DNA of 64,000 nt from Novilysobacter selenitireducens (lineage in GTDB: Bacteria; Pseudomonadota; Gammaproteobacteria; Xanthomonadales; Xanthomonadaceae), in the NCBI RefSeq assembly GCF_020026895.1, contig NZ_JAINZW010000002.1:248001-312000 (forward strand), in the 5' to 3' direction. Position 1 is the first letter of the stretch. The number at the start of each line of letters is the position of its first letter. Below the pieces are notes generated by a model, which was given only the letters and a program-made list of their open reading frames with translations, was not told the origin of the DNA and made no database searches. Position numbers and translations under genes: made by a program. Of this stretch, positions 9,783 to 18,193 are shown one piece after another.

Positions 9783-9953
9783 TTGTAGGAGCGGCTTCAG
9801 CCGCGATCTGAGATCCCGAGACCTTGTAGGAGCGACGTAAGTCGCGACTGGAGCCCGGCCAAGGACCGTGGTCGCGACTCACGTCGCTCCTACAGGGGAC
9901 TGCGCAGCCCCTCTGGGACGTCGGCGCGATCGCGGCTGAAGCCGCTCCTACAA
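9783..9953. repeat. Nested palindrome of four REP-like TGTAGGAGCG elements
   Basis: Four short elements occur in the order forward, forward, inverted, inverted. The outer pair (9783-9808 and 9928-9953) are exact 26-base reverse complements and carry the hairpin GCGGCT-TC-AGCCGC. The inner pair (about 9825-9848 and 9871-9894) match as reverse complements with one difference and carry GCGAC-n4-GTCGC. The shared head TGTAGGAGCG is a known REP-type sequence of xanthomonads and pseudomonads. The array fills the gap between the VOC gene and the convergent pseudouridine synthase gene. Confidence 0.9.
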
Positions 9954-10004
9954 CGGCGCGCGGATGCGCCAGCACCACGTCCGCGCAAAAACGCGCATGC
10001 GCGG

Positions 10005-10742
10005 TCAGAACTTCTCGCCCACCGGCAGGTATCGCCACTGACCCGGCGGCATCGCGCCGTTGGCGGACTTGCCGATCGGAATGCGGCCGATGCGCAGGCG
10101 GCGGATGGAAACGACGTCCAGCCCCACCTGCCGGCACATGTCGCGCAACTGCCCGTCGCGCACGGCCTTGATCGCGAAGCGCAGGCGGGTCTCGTTCTGC
10201 CAGCTCACCTTGCAACGCGGCAGGGCGCGACCGCGGTACTCCAGGCCCTGGCCGAGGCGGTGCAGGCCGTAGGGCGCGATCTCGCCACGGACTTCGACCA
10301 GGTACTCGTGCTCGATCTCGTCGGCGTCCTCGCTCAGCCGTCGCCAGACGCGGCCGTCCTGCGTCAGCACCATCAGCCCGCTGGCTTCGCGGTCCAGCGG
10401 TACGAGTGGCGTCAGGCGATGGAAGTGCCGCTGCAGGATGCGCTGGCCGGACGGGTCGTCCTCCCAGTGCGAGGCGGGCGTGACGTGCGCCGCGGCCATA
10501 TCGGGGCCTTCGATGGCGTCGACGCCCGCCGGCTTGTTGAACAGCACGGTGGCCGGCTCGACCGGTTCCAGCCGCGCATCGGGGTCCAGCGTCACCTGCT
10601 CTCCGTCGACGGGATGCTGCGGCGCCTCCACCACGTGGCCGTCGACCGACACCCAGCCGTTCTGGATGTATTGCTCGGCCTCGGCGCGCGTGCAGCCGAA
10701 CAGGTCGGCAACGCGGTGGGCGAGTCGGGTGGCAGTGGGCAT
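10005..10742 (-). CDS. rRNA pseudouridine synthase (RsuA/RluB/RluF family)
   Basis: 245 residues. An N-terminal S4 RNA-binding domain (about residues 5-60, EAEQYIQNGWVSVDGHVV) is followed by the RsuA-type catalytic domain. Its signature is LDREASGLMVLTQDG, with the catalytic aspartate at residue 117. These enzymes isomerise a specific uridine in 16S or 23S rRNA. The C-terminal RDGQLRDMCRQVGLDVVSIRRLRIG matches the family's closing motif. Length is closer to RsuA/RluE than RluF, and I cannot assign the target base. It is divergent from the M14 peptidase gene. Confidence 0.88.
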   Translation of the reverse strand: MPTATRLAHRVADLFGCTRAEAEQYIQNGWVSVDGHVVEAPQHPVDGEQVTLDPDARLEPVEPATVLFNKPAGVDAIEGPDMAAAHVTPASHWEDDPSGQRILQRHFHRLTPLVPLDREASGLMVLTQDGRVWRRLSEDADEIEHEYLVEVRGEIAPYGLHRLGQGLEYRGRALPRCKVSWQNETRLRFAIKAVRDGQLRDMCRQVGLDVVSIRRLRIGRIPIGKSANGAMPPGQWRYLPVGEKF

Positions 10743-10809
10743 TGTCTGGACCTGGGCGGGGGCGGGCAGTGTAGCGGGCGCGCCGCGCGGTAGCCGCGGG
10801 GCGATTTGT

Positions 10810-10815
10810 TAGCCT
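10810..10815 (+). promoter_or_regulatory. Possible -10 element for a leaderless transcript
   Basis: The hexamer TAGCCT keeps the T1, A2 and T6 positions of a -10 box and ends exactly six bases before the ATG of the M14 peptidase gene. This is the same spacing as two better candidates at 42423 and 52669. No ribosome site and no -35 box are seen. The match is weak on its own and is listed because of the repeated spacing. Confidence 0.2.
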
Positions 10816-10821
10816 TCCCCG

Positions 10822-11745
10822 ATGACGAACCCAGACACCTCCTATCCGATCGGCACCCCCGGCCAGTCGTGGGGCGAGGCCGAACGCGCGCAGTGGCTGG
10901 CCGGCCAGCGCAAGCAGCGCAGCCATGCCGACGACGTCCTGTCGGCCATCGACCGCCTGCGCGATCGTTTCGACGTCGTGGAGTACGGGCGGCTCGACTA
11001 CGCCGGCGAAACCTACCCGCTGCTGGCGCTCAAGAGCCGCGACTGGCGCGACGACCTGCCCGTGGCGCTGGTGACCGGCGGCGTGCACGGCTACGAGACC
11101 AGCGGCGTGCACGGTGCGCTGCGGTTCGCCGAGCGCGATGCCGCGGACTACGCCGGCCGCGCAAACCTGTTGATCGTGCCCTGCGTCAGCCCGTGGGGCT
11201 ACGAGCGGATCCACCGCTGGAACATGCACGCGATCGACCCCAACCGTTCGTTCCGCGACGACAGCCCCGCCGAAGAGGCCGCGGCGTTGATGCGCCTGGT
11301 CGCGCCGGTGCAGGGACGCTTCCTGTTGCACATCGACCTGCACGAGACTACCGATAGCGATGAGTCCGAATTCCGTCCCGCACTCGCGGCGCGCGACGGC
11401 AAACCGTATGAGCCCGGCGAGATCCCCGATGGCTTCTACACCGTCGGCGACAGCGTGAACCCGCAGCTGCCGTTCCAGCAGGCGGTGATCGATGCGGTGG
11501 CGAAGGTCACGCATATCGCGCCGGCGGATGCGCGCGGCGAGATCATTGGCTCAACCGTGGTGTCCCCCGGCGTCATCCTGTACCCGGTCAAGTCGCTGGG
11601 CCTGTGCGCCGGCGTTACCGATGCGACGTATGTGACCACCACCGAGGTGTATCCGGACAGCCCGCGCACGACCCCGGACGAGTGCAACGCGGCGCAGGCA
11701 GCCGCGGTACGTGCGGCCCTCGACCACGCCTTGACCGCGGGCTGA
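10822..11745 (+). CDS. M14 family zinc carboxypeptidase-like protein
   Basis: 307 residues, cytoplasmic (no signal peptide). The zinc site of the M14/AstE superfamily is visible as HGYE at residues 89-92 and a third histidine at 170 in LLHIDLHETTD. NPDRSF-like MHAIDPNRSF supplies the substrate-binding Asn/Arg pair. Relatives include succinylglutamate desuccinylase and uncharacterised DUF2817/M14 proteins. The catalytic acid near the C terminus is plausibly in VTTTEVYPDSP. The ATG lacks a ribosome site and may be read leaderless. The exact peptide or amide substrate is unknown. Confidence 0.8.
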   Translation: MTNPDTSYPIGTPGQSWGEAERAQWLAGQRKQRSHADDVLSAIDRLRDRFDVVEYGRLDYAGETYPLLALKSRDWRDDLPVALVTGGVHGYETSGVHGALRFAERDAADYAGRANLLIVPCVSPWGYERIHRWNMHAIDPNRSFRDDSPAEEAAALMRLVAPVQGRFLLHIDLHETTDSDESEFRPALAARDGKPYEPGEIPDGFYTVGDSVNPQLPFQQAVIDAVAKVTHIAPADARGEIIGSTVVSPGVILYPVKSLGLCAGVTDATYVTTTEVYPDSPRTTPDECNAAQAAAVRAALDHALTAG

Positions 11746-11749
11746 TGTA

Positions 11750-11783
11750 GGCCGGCCTCGGGTTGATAAACCCCGGGCCGGTC
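11750..11783. terminator. Long stem-loop between convergent genes
   Basis: A 15-base-pair stem with one mismatch and two G-T wobbles closes on a GATA tetraloop (arms 11750-11764 and 11769-11783). It lies directly between the stop codons of the M14 peptidase and the PAS-GGDEF gene. There is no T run on either strand, so it may be a Rho-aided or bidirectional end, or an mRNA-stabilising structure, not a classical intrinsic terminator. Confidence 0.5.
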
Positions 11784-12687
11784 ATCCCGCCCGACTAGAG
11801 GCACGCCCCGCGCCACGCGCATCACGCGGGCGCCGGTGCTTGATCGCGAACATCTCGCGATCGGCGTGCGACAGCAGCGCTTCCGCCGTGCCGCCGTCAT
11901 GCGGGTGGCAGGCGATGCCGATGCTTGCATCCAGGGTGATGGGGCCATCAGGCAGCTGGAACGGTGGCTGCAGGCGGGCGCGCAGCGCCTCGGCCACGGT
12001 GCGCGCGGCATGGATATTCCTGCAGCCACGCAGCAGCACGACGAACTCGTCGCCACCGATCCGGGCCACCAGGTCGTGTTGCCGCACGCCCTTGAGCAAC
12101 CGCGCAGCCACGTCGACCAGCACCCGGTCGCCGACATCGTGCCCGCCGCGGTCGTTGGCGGCCTTGAACCCGTCCAGGTCCACGTAAAGCACCGCCAGGC
12201 CCGCGCCATCGGATGCGGGACGTTGGATGGCCTGGCGCAATTCGGCATGCAGGCGGTGGCGGTTGGGCAGCCCGGTCAACGGGTCATGGCTCGCGCGGTG
12301 CTCGAGTTCGCGCTCGGCCTGCCGGAGTTCGGTGATCTCGCGGCCGATCGCGACGCGTACGCCGTAGCCGGGATGCCAGCGGGCCGACCACTGGATATCG
12401 ACGCTGTGGCCATCGCGATGGACATAGCGGTTGCGGAAGTGGCGCTGCAACGCGCCGGCCATGACCTCGCCGGCGGCCTGCCGGGTGGCGGCACGGTCGT
12501 CGGGATGGACCAGGTCGAAGGTCTGGCGGCCCAGGATCTCCTCGCGCGAGTACCCGAGGATGCGCTCGAAGCTGGCACTGACATAGAGGAAGCGGCCGTC
12601 GGCATCGACGACGCATACGGCGTCGGGCAGCAGGTCCAGGAGCTCGATCGCAGGGGGCAGGGTGGGCGTCATGGGTCGACGGGGCAT
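11782..12687 (-). CDS. PAS-GGDEF diguanylate cyclase
   Basis: 301 residues, soluble. The N-terminal PAS domain (about residues 18-125) contains LLPDAVCVVDADGRFLYVS and FERILGYSREEILG, followed by DPLTGLPNRHRLH, which opens the GGDEF domain. The active loop is GGDEF at 211-215 and the I-site is RQHD, five residues before it, so c-di-GMP synthesis with product inhibition is expected. The sequence after SHADREMFAIKH is a basic tail (RRPRDARGAGRASSRAG). The chosen start follows CCGGAACCGA. An ATG five codons later is an alternative. It is divergent from a second PAS-GGDEF gene. Confidence 0.88.
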   Translation of the reverse strand: MPRRPMTPTLPPAIELLDLLPDAVCVVDADGRFLYVSASFERILGYSREEILGRQTFDLVHPDDRAATRQAAGEVMAGALQRHFRNRYVHRDGHSVDIQWSARWHPGYGVRVAIGREITELRQAERELEHRASHDPLTGLPNRHRLHAELRQAIQRPASDGAGLAVLYVDLDGFKAANDRGGHDVGDRVLVDVAARLLKGVRQHDLVARIGGDEFVVLLRGCRNIHAARTVAEALRARLQPPFQLPDGPITLDASIGIACHPHDGGTAEALLSHADREMFAIKHRRPRDARGAGRASSRAG

Positions 12688-12977
12688 TCGGTTCCGGTCA
12701 AGCGTGTTGGACCACGGGCGCATCCTGCGACGGGGGCCAGCCTACCGGGCTGGCTGCTGGCGCGACCACTCCGCTTGGCCGGTCAGGGTATCGCCGTGGT
12801 TCCCTGCAAAGGTCGTGCCGTTCGGCCGGGTCGGTCCGCGGTGGCCAGGTCCGGCTGTCCTCCACGGGCCCACGCGAGGGCGATGGCAGCCACGGTTTGG
12901 CCGGCAGTCGTTGGAGCCGGGGCGCCTGCCGGGCCGGTTCAGTACGATGGCGCCACGCCTGCCTTCCGGAAGCCGCC

Positions 12978-13949
12978 GTGCCGAACGCCCCTGACAGCGA
13001 CATCTACAGGACCCTGCTGGAATCGACCCGCGCCATCCCCTGGACGATCGACTGGGCGAGCAAGACGTTCACTTATATCGGTCCGCAGATCGAGCCGCTG
13101 CTGGGCTGGACGCCGGAAAGCTGGGCGACTGTCAACGACTGGGTCGAGCGCATGCACCCCGACGACCGCCAGCGCGTGGTCGACTTCTGCGTCTCGCAGT
13201 CGCTGGCCGGCGTCGACCACGAGGCCGACTACCGCGCCATGACGCGCGACGGCCGCTACGTGTGGATCCGCGATGTCGTGCACGTCGTGCGCGACGCGCA
13301 GGGTGAGGTGACGCAGCTGATCGGCTTCATGTTCGACATCACCGAGCGCAAGCGCAGCGAGGAGCAACTGGCCGAGTTGCAGAAGACGCTGGAGGAGCTG
13401 TCCTACCAGGATGGCCTGACCGGCGTCGCCAACCGGCGCATGTTCGATGTGGTGATCGACCGCGAATGGCTGGCGGCCTGCCGCGACCGCCAGCCGCTGT
13501 CGCTGGTCGTGATCGATATCGACTGGTTCAAGCAGTACAACGACCACCACGGCCACCTCAAGGGCGACGAATGCCTGCGCCGGGTCGCGCGCCTGCTGCA
13601 GTCCGTGGCCAGGCGGCCGCGTGATTTCGTGGGGCGGTTCGGCGGCGAGGAGTTCGTGCTGGTGCTGCCCGCGACCGACCGCGACACCGCAGCGGCCATT
13701 GCCGAGCACTGCCGCCAACAGGTGCTGGACGCGTGCATCGATCACCCGCAGTCGGGTACGGGCGACTGCCTGACCGTTAGCGCGGGCGTCGGCACCACGG
13801 TGCCCGAGCCGGGTGCCGACCCGGTGGAGTTCATCGAGTCCGTCGACCGGCGCCTGTACCAGGCCAAGCTCGGCGGCCGCAATCGCGTGGTGGGCGAACC
13901 GGCCGTGGCGGGCGATGTCGCCGACCGCGCGGCCGAGCTGGCTCACTGA
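12978..13949 (+). CDS. PAS/PAC-GGDEF diguanylate cyclase
   Basis: 323 residues, soluble. A PAS_3-type sensor with PAC segment covers about residues 10-130 (WTIDWASKTFTYIGPQIEPL, RMHPDDRQRVVDF, LIGFMFDITERKRSEE), then a coiled linker leads to DGLTGVANRRMFD. The catalytic loop is GGEEF at 222-226, with RPRD as I-site five residues upstream. The start is a GTG (VPNAPDSDIYR) with GGAAGCCGCC in front; no ATG is available near the domain boundary. It is divergent from the neighbouring PAS-GGDEF gene, so the two cyclases share a 290-base intergenic control region. Confidence 0.87.
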   Translation: MPNAPDSDIYRTLLESTRAIPWTIDWASKTFTYIGPQIEPLLGWTPESWATVNDWVERMHPDDRQRVVDFCVSQSLAGVDHEADYRAMTRDGRYVWIRDVVHVVRDAQGEVTQLIGFMFDITERKRSEEQLAELQKTLEELSYQDGLTGVANRRMFDVVIDREWLAACRDRQPLSLVVIDIDWFKQYNDHHGHLKGDECLRRVARLLQSVARRPRDFVGRFGGEEFVLVLPATDRDTAAAIAEHCRQQVLDACIDHPQSGTGDCLTVSAGVGTTVPEPGADPVEFIESVDRRLYQAKLGGRNRVVGEPAVAGDVADRAAELAH

Positions 13950-14071
13950 CCGGGCTGCCGTACCCGGCCAGTTACCCGGAGTGCAACGTCGGGCGCTGCC
14001 TTGCAGCTGGGCGATAACCTGCGGTTGACGCGCAAGCGTGCACAGTGGCGCTTTCCTTGCGGGGCGGCCCC

Positions 14072-15025
14072 ATGCGCGAACCGATCCAGAACCGGCACAA
14101 CATCAGCGAGCTCGACCTGCCCGACATCCTCGGCACCATCCACGAGGAGGTAACGGCGCGGCTGGGCGAAGGCGAGCAGGCCGACTACATCGAGTCGCTG
14201 GCCGACGTGCCGATGGACCGCTTCGGCATGGCGCTGGTCACGGTGGACGGCGATGTCTTCGAGGTCGGCGAGTCGCGTGAGCCATTCTCGATCCAGAGCA
14301 TCTCCAAGGTGCACACGCTGACGCTGGCGCTGGAAGCCGTCGGCGACGAGCTGTGGGAGCGCGTCGACCGGGAACCCTCGGGCGACCCCTTCAATTCGCT
14401 GATCCAGCTGGAGTACGAGAAGGGCATCCCGCGCAACCCCTTCATGAATGCCGGCGCGTTGGTAGTGGCCGACGTGGTGCTGTCGAGTTGCGACAACGCC
14501 GAGCAGAAGCTGCTGGACTTCATGCGCCGGCGCTCGGGCAATGCCGATGTCGGTGTCGACGAGGTGGTGGCGAAGTCGGAGCGCCAGAGCGGCCACCGCA
14601 ACATCGCCATGGCCAACTTCATCAAGAGCTACGGCAACCTGCGCAACGAGGTCGACCGCGTGCTCGACTTCTACTGGCTGCAGTGCTCGCTGAAGATGGA
14701 CTGCGTGGACCTGGCGCGCAGCGTGCAGTTCCTGTCCAACCAGGGCCACTGCGGCGTGTCTGGCGAGGACGTCGTGAGCGAGGAACTGGCCACGCGCATC
14801 AACGCGTTGATGATGACCGCCGGTACCTACGATGCGGCCGGTGATTTCGCCTTCTACGTCGGCCTGCCCGCCAAGAGCGGCGTCGGCGGCGGCATCGTCG
14901 CCGTGGTGCCGCACGTCATGAGCCTGTGCACCTACTACCCGGGCCTGGACGAGAAGGGCAATTCGTTGCTCGGCCGCTACGCGCTGCACCGCTTTACGCG
15001 GATGACAGGGCTGTCGGTGTTCTGA
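14072..15025 (+). CDS. glsA: Glutaminase A
   Basis: 317 residues of the beta-lactamase-fold glutaminase family, which hydrolyses L-glutamine to glutamate and ammonia. The nucleophile motif S-I-S-K is at residues 76-79 (FSIQSISKVHTL). Further conserved blocks are NPFMNAGAL, SYGNLRNEV, FYWLQCSL, LSNQGHCG, MTAGTYDAAGDFAF and PAKSGVGGGI. There is no STAS or ankyrin extension, so it is the simple bacterial form, similar in length to E. coli GlsA2. The ATG at 14072 gives the family N terminus MREPIQN. Its last 32 bases overlap the convergent methyltransferase gene. Confidence 0.95.
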   Translation: MREPIQNRHNISELDLPDILGTIHEEVTARLGEGEQADYIESLADVPMDRFGMALVTVDGDVFEVGESREPFSIQSISKVHTLTLALEAVGDELWERVDREPSGDPFNSLIQLEYEKGIPRNPFMNAGALVVADVVLSSCDNAEQKLLDFMRRRSGNADVGVDEVVAKSERQSGHRNIAMANFIKSYGNLRNEVDRVLDFYWLQCSLKMDCVDLARSVQFLSNQGHCGVSGEDVVSEELATRINALMMTAGTYDAAGDFAFYVGLPAKSGVGGGIVAVVPHVMSLCTYYPGLDEKGNSLLGRYALHRFTRMTGLSVF

Positions 15026-15692
15026 GGCGGGGCAGGGCGCGTCCGCGCACGCAGCGCAGGTACTGGCTGCGCGGTGGTGGCGCGACCGAGTCGATGGTGG
15101 GCCACGGCGCGGTCGCCGCATCGAAGCCCTGCGCCACCATCAACCGGCCGAAGCGCGCGCTGTTGCCGCGTCCCGGGTCGGTGACGATGACTTCGCAACA
15201 GGGGTTCGCATGGCGGGCCACGAAGGCGCTGATCACCTCGGCCTGGCCGCGTTCGTAGAGGACGTCGCCGGCGATGATCAGGTCGAACTTGCCCAGCGCA
15301 GGCATCGGCTGGTCCCAGAGCACCTGGCGGTAGTGCAGGGCGGGCAGGTCGTTCAGCGCGGCGTTGTAGGCGAGGAAAACCTCGGCCAGCGGGTGTACGT
15401 CCGACGCCACCACGTCCGCGCCGCGACGCCTGAGCACGAGGCTGGCCAGGCCGATGCCGCAGCCCAGCTCCAGCACGCGGCGCCCCTCGACAGGCACTGT
15501 TTCGACCAGATGGGCGAGCATCTCGCCGGCCGGCCACAACTGGCCGAACAGGCTCCATTGGGCCGATGACACGCCCAGACGCTCGCCATGGCCATCGGGG
15601 TCGGCGTATTGCTGGGTGTCGGCGAGTACGCGAAGGCGGTACTCGTGTCCGCCGATGGTCGGGCGGATCTCGCGGGTGGCATAGCCGGGCAT
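14994..15692 (-). CDS. Class I SAM-dependent methyltransferase (methyltransferase-16/lysine type)
   Basis: 232 residues. The SAM-binding motif I is VLELGCGIGLASLVL, followed by VVASDVHPLA (motif II acid) and FDLIIAGDVLYERGQ. The DVLYE signature is shared with the seven-beta-strand protein-lysine methyltransferases of the METTL21/methyltransferase-16 group, so a protein substrate is plausible. The start at MPGYATREIRP is preferred; an in-frame ATG 18 bases upstream is possible. Its 3' end overlaps glsA by 32 bases on the opposite strand. A much longer antisense reading frame continues upstream, but only this part shows family motifs. Confidence 0.82.
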   Translation of the reverse strand: MPGYATREIRPTIGGHEYRLRVLADTQQYADPDGHGERLGVSSAQWSLFGQLWPAGEMLAHLVETVPVEGRRVLELGCGIGLASLVLRRRGADVVASDVHPLAEVFLAYNAALNDLPALHYRQVLWDQPMPALGKFDLIIAGDVLYERGQAEVISAFVARHANPCCEVIVTDPGRGNSARFGRLMVAQGFDAATAPWPTIDSVAPPPRSQYLRCVRGRALPRLRTPTALSSA

Positions 15693-15998
15693 GGGCGGTC
15701 CGGGGTGCATCGCCGGGTGGGCGGCGATGGAGGAAAGGGCGTCGACGGACCGTGGGGGTGGTCGGGACGCGAGGGACCGCGTGGCACCCCCGCATCCTAC
15801 GCGCCTGCGCCGCTGCATGGGCCGGACATGAGCCGCACGCCCGGGGCTGACCGGTTCAGCTTTGCCGCATCGGCCATCCCAACCCTTGGCACTGCGCGCG
15901 TGCTCGAAAGGTGGGGTACAACCCCGGGTCGGCCTTCGACCCGCCTGCCAGCCGGACGCGTCGAGCGGGGCCTGCCTGTCAAACCCGGAGAGATCGCC

Positions 15999-18113
15999 TT
16001 GAAGAAGACCCTGCTGTTTACCGCTACCGCCCTCGCGCTGGCCCTGGCCGCACCGGTGGCCGCCCAGAACCACGTGCCCGTGACGGGCAACGACGTGCGC
16101 GTGCTGTTCGACGACCACGCCCCGGCCGGCGGCGGTGCCGCCACCGTCGCCGCCGACCGTTACGGCACCTGGGGCATCGACACCGCCGGCATGGACCGCG
16201 ACGTCGACCCGGGCGAGGACTTCTTCGCCTACGTGAGCGGCAACTGGGCCGAGGACACCGAGATCCCGTCCGACAAGTCGATGTACGGCTCGTTCCTGGT
16301 GCTGCGCGACCTGTCCGAGGCGCGCCTGCGCCAGCTGGTCGAGGGCTACGAGGCCGGCGACCCGGCCACCGATGGCGACGCCGCCAAGATCGCCGCGCTG
16401 TACCAGGGCTTCATGGACGAGGCGACGATCGAGTCGCTCGGACGCCAGCCCGTGCAGCCCAAGCTCGACTCCATCGCGGCGGTGGACGACAAGGACGGCC
16501 TCGCGCGCCTGATGGGTGAGCGCATGGGCGGCTTCGGCGGCACGTTCTTCGGCGCGTACGTGTCCGACGACCAGCGCGACCCCGACACCTACACGCTGTA
16601 CCTGAGCCAGTCCGGCCTGGGCCTGGGCGACCGCGCGATGTATCTGGAAGACAAATTCGCGCCGCAACGCGAGCGCTACGTGCAGTACATCGCGCAGATG
16701 CTCGAGCTGGCGGGCTGGGACAACGCCGCGGCGCGCGCCGACGCCATCATGGCGATGGAAACGAAGATCGCCGAAGCGCATTGGACCCGCGCCGAGAGCC
16801 GCGACCGCGACAAGACCTACAACCCGGTGACGCTGGCGGAAATGGACGCGAAGGCGCCGGGCTTCCCGTGGGCGACGTTCTTCGATGCCGCCGGTGTCGA
16901 CCACACCGGGAAGGCCGTCGTCCGCCAGGACACCGCGTTCCCGAAGATGGCGGCCGTGTTCGCCGCGACCGACCTGGACACGCTGAAGGCGTGGCAGGCG
17001 TTCCACACCATCGATGACGCCGCGCCGCTGCTGAGCAGGGCATTCGTCGACGCGAACTTCGAGTTCCGCAACAAGTTCATGTCCGGCCAGCCCGAGCAGC
17101 GCGCACGCTGGAAGCGTGGCGTGTCGTTCGCCGAAGGCGCGATGGGCGAGGCGATCGGCCGTGACTATGTCGAGCTGTACTTCCCGCCCGATGCCAAGGC
17201 CAAGATGGACGACCTGGTCGCCAACGTGAAGGCCGCGATGGGCGCGCGCCTGCAGCAGCTGGACTGGATGAGCCCGGAGACCAAGGCCGAGGCGATGTCC
17301 AAGCTGGCGGGCTTCGGCCTGAAGATCGGCCACCCGGACGAGTGGCGCGACTATGCCGGCCTGCAGATTGCCAACGGCGACGTGTTCGGCAACGCCGACC
17401 GCGCGCGCCAGTTCGAGTGGGACTACGACCGCAACCGCATCGGCAAGCAGGTCGACAAGGGCGAGTGGGGCATGACTCCGCAGACGGTCAATGCCTACTA
17501 CTCCTCGGTCAAGAACGAGATCGTGTTTCCGGCCGCGATCCTGCAGCCGCCGTTCTTCGATCCCGACGCCGACCCGGCCGTGAACTACGGCGGCATCGGT
17601 GGCGTGATCGGCCACGAGATCATCCACGGCTTCGACGACCAGGGCCGCAAGTCCGACGGCGCCGGCCTGCTGCGCGACTGGTGGACGGCCGAGGACGCGG
17701 CGAAGTTCGAAGCACAGGCGGCCGAGCTGGGCGCGCAGTACGAGAGCTACGAGTTCCCGCAGCTGCCGGACATGCACATCAACGGCAAGGTCGCGATGGG
17801 CGAGAACATCGGCGACCTCGGCGGCCTGACCATCGCGCTTGAGGCCTACCGCCGCTCGCTCGACGGCGAGCCGGCACCGGTCATCGACGGCTTCACCGGC
17901 GAGCAGCGCTTCTTCATGGGCTGGGCGCAGGTGTGGCGGACGCTATGGCGCGACGACGCGCTGCGCCAGCAGCTGGTCAACGGCACGCACTCCCCGGGGC
18001 ACATCCGCGCGTTCGCGCCGCTGCGCAACATCGATGCGTGGTACGAAGCGTTCAACGTGACCGAGGCCGACCCGCTGTGGGTGGCGCCGGAGAACCGCGT
18101 CCGCATCTGGTGA
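15999..18113 (+). CDS. Exported M13 family metallopeptidase (neprilysin/PepO-like)
   Basis: 704 residues with a Sec signal peptide (MKKTLLFTATALALALAAPVAAQ), hence periplasmic or secreted. The start is TTG, chosen because it begins the signal peptide and is preceded by GGAGAGATCGCC; no ATG fits. The zinc site is HEIIH at 539-543 inside GHEIIHGFDDQGR, with the third ligand and helper acid at E602 and D606 (ENIGDLGG). NAYYSSVKNEIVFPA is the substrate-binding NAxY block. The gate domain (VDPGEDFFAYVSGNW) is present. A strong terminator follows at 18141. Confidence 0.95.
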   Translation: MKKTLLFTATALALALAAPVAAQNHVPVTGNDVRVLFDDHAPAGGGAATVAADRYGTWGIDTAGMDRDVDPGEDFFAYVSGNWAEDTEIPSDKSMYGSFLVLRDLSEARLRQLVEGYEAGDPATDGDAAKIAALYQGFMDEATIESLGRQPVQPKLDSIAAVDDKDGLARLMGERMGGFGGTFFGAYVSDDQRDPDTYTLYLSQSGLGLGDRAMYLEDKFAPQRERYVQYIAQMLELAGWDNAAARADAIMAMETKIAEAHWTRAESRDRDKTYNPVTLAEMDAKAPGFPWATFFDAAGVDHTGKAVVRQDTAFPKMAAVFAATDLDTLKAWQAFHTIDDAAPLLSRAFVDANFEFRNKFMSGQPEQRARWKRGVSFAEGAMGEAIGRDYVELYFPPDAKAKMDDLVANVKAAMGARLQQLDWMSPETKAEAMSKLAGFGLKIGHPDEWRDYAGLQIANGDVFGNADRARQFEWDYDRNRIGKQVDKGEWGMTPQTVNAYYSSVKNEIVFPAAILQPPFFDPDADPAVNYGGIGGVIGHEIIHGFDDQGRKSDGAGLLRDWWTAEDAAKFEAQAAELGAQYESYEFPQLPDMHINGKVAMGENIGDLGGLTIALEAYRRSLDGEPAPVIDGFTGEQRFFMGWAQVWRTLWRDDALRQQLVNGTHSPGHIRAFAPLRNIDAWYEAFNVTEADPLWVAPENRVRIW

Positions 18114-18140
18114 TGCGTTCGCATCGACGTGATTGAAGAC

Positions 18141-18175
18141 GGGGCCGGCCGTGATGACCGGCCCCGCTTGTTTTC
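18141..18175 (+). terminator. Intrinsic terminator of the M13 peptidase gene
   Basis: An eight-base perfect stem GGGGCCGG/CCGGCCCC (18141-18148 and 18158-18165) with a nine-base loop is followed by GCTTGTTTTC. It lies 28 bases after the M13 stop codon. The opposite strand lacks a T run, so it serves mainly the plus-strand gene, although the convergent gene ends close by at 18194. Confidence 0.8.
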
Positions 18176-18193
18176 ACGACACCGGCGGCGGGA

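Noticed and set aside
14994-17777. A 927-codon antisense reading frame across the M13 peptidase and methyltransferase region
   Set aside because: Only its last part (to 15692) has methyltransferase motifs. The rest is low-complexity Arg/Val/Gly sequence mirroring the M13 gene, as GC-rich codon bias produces.
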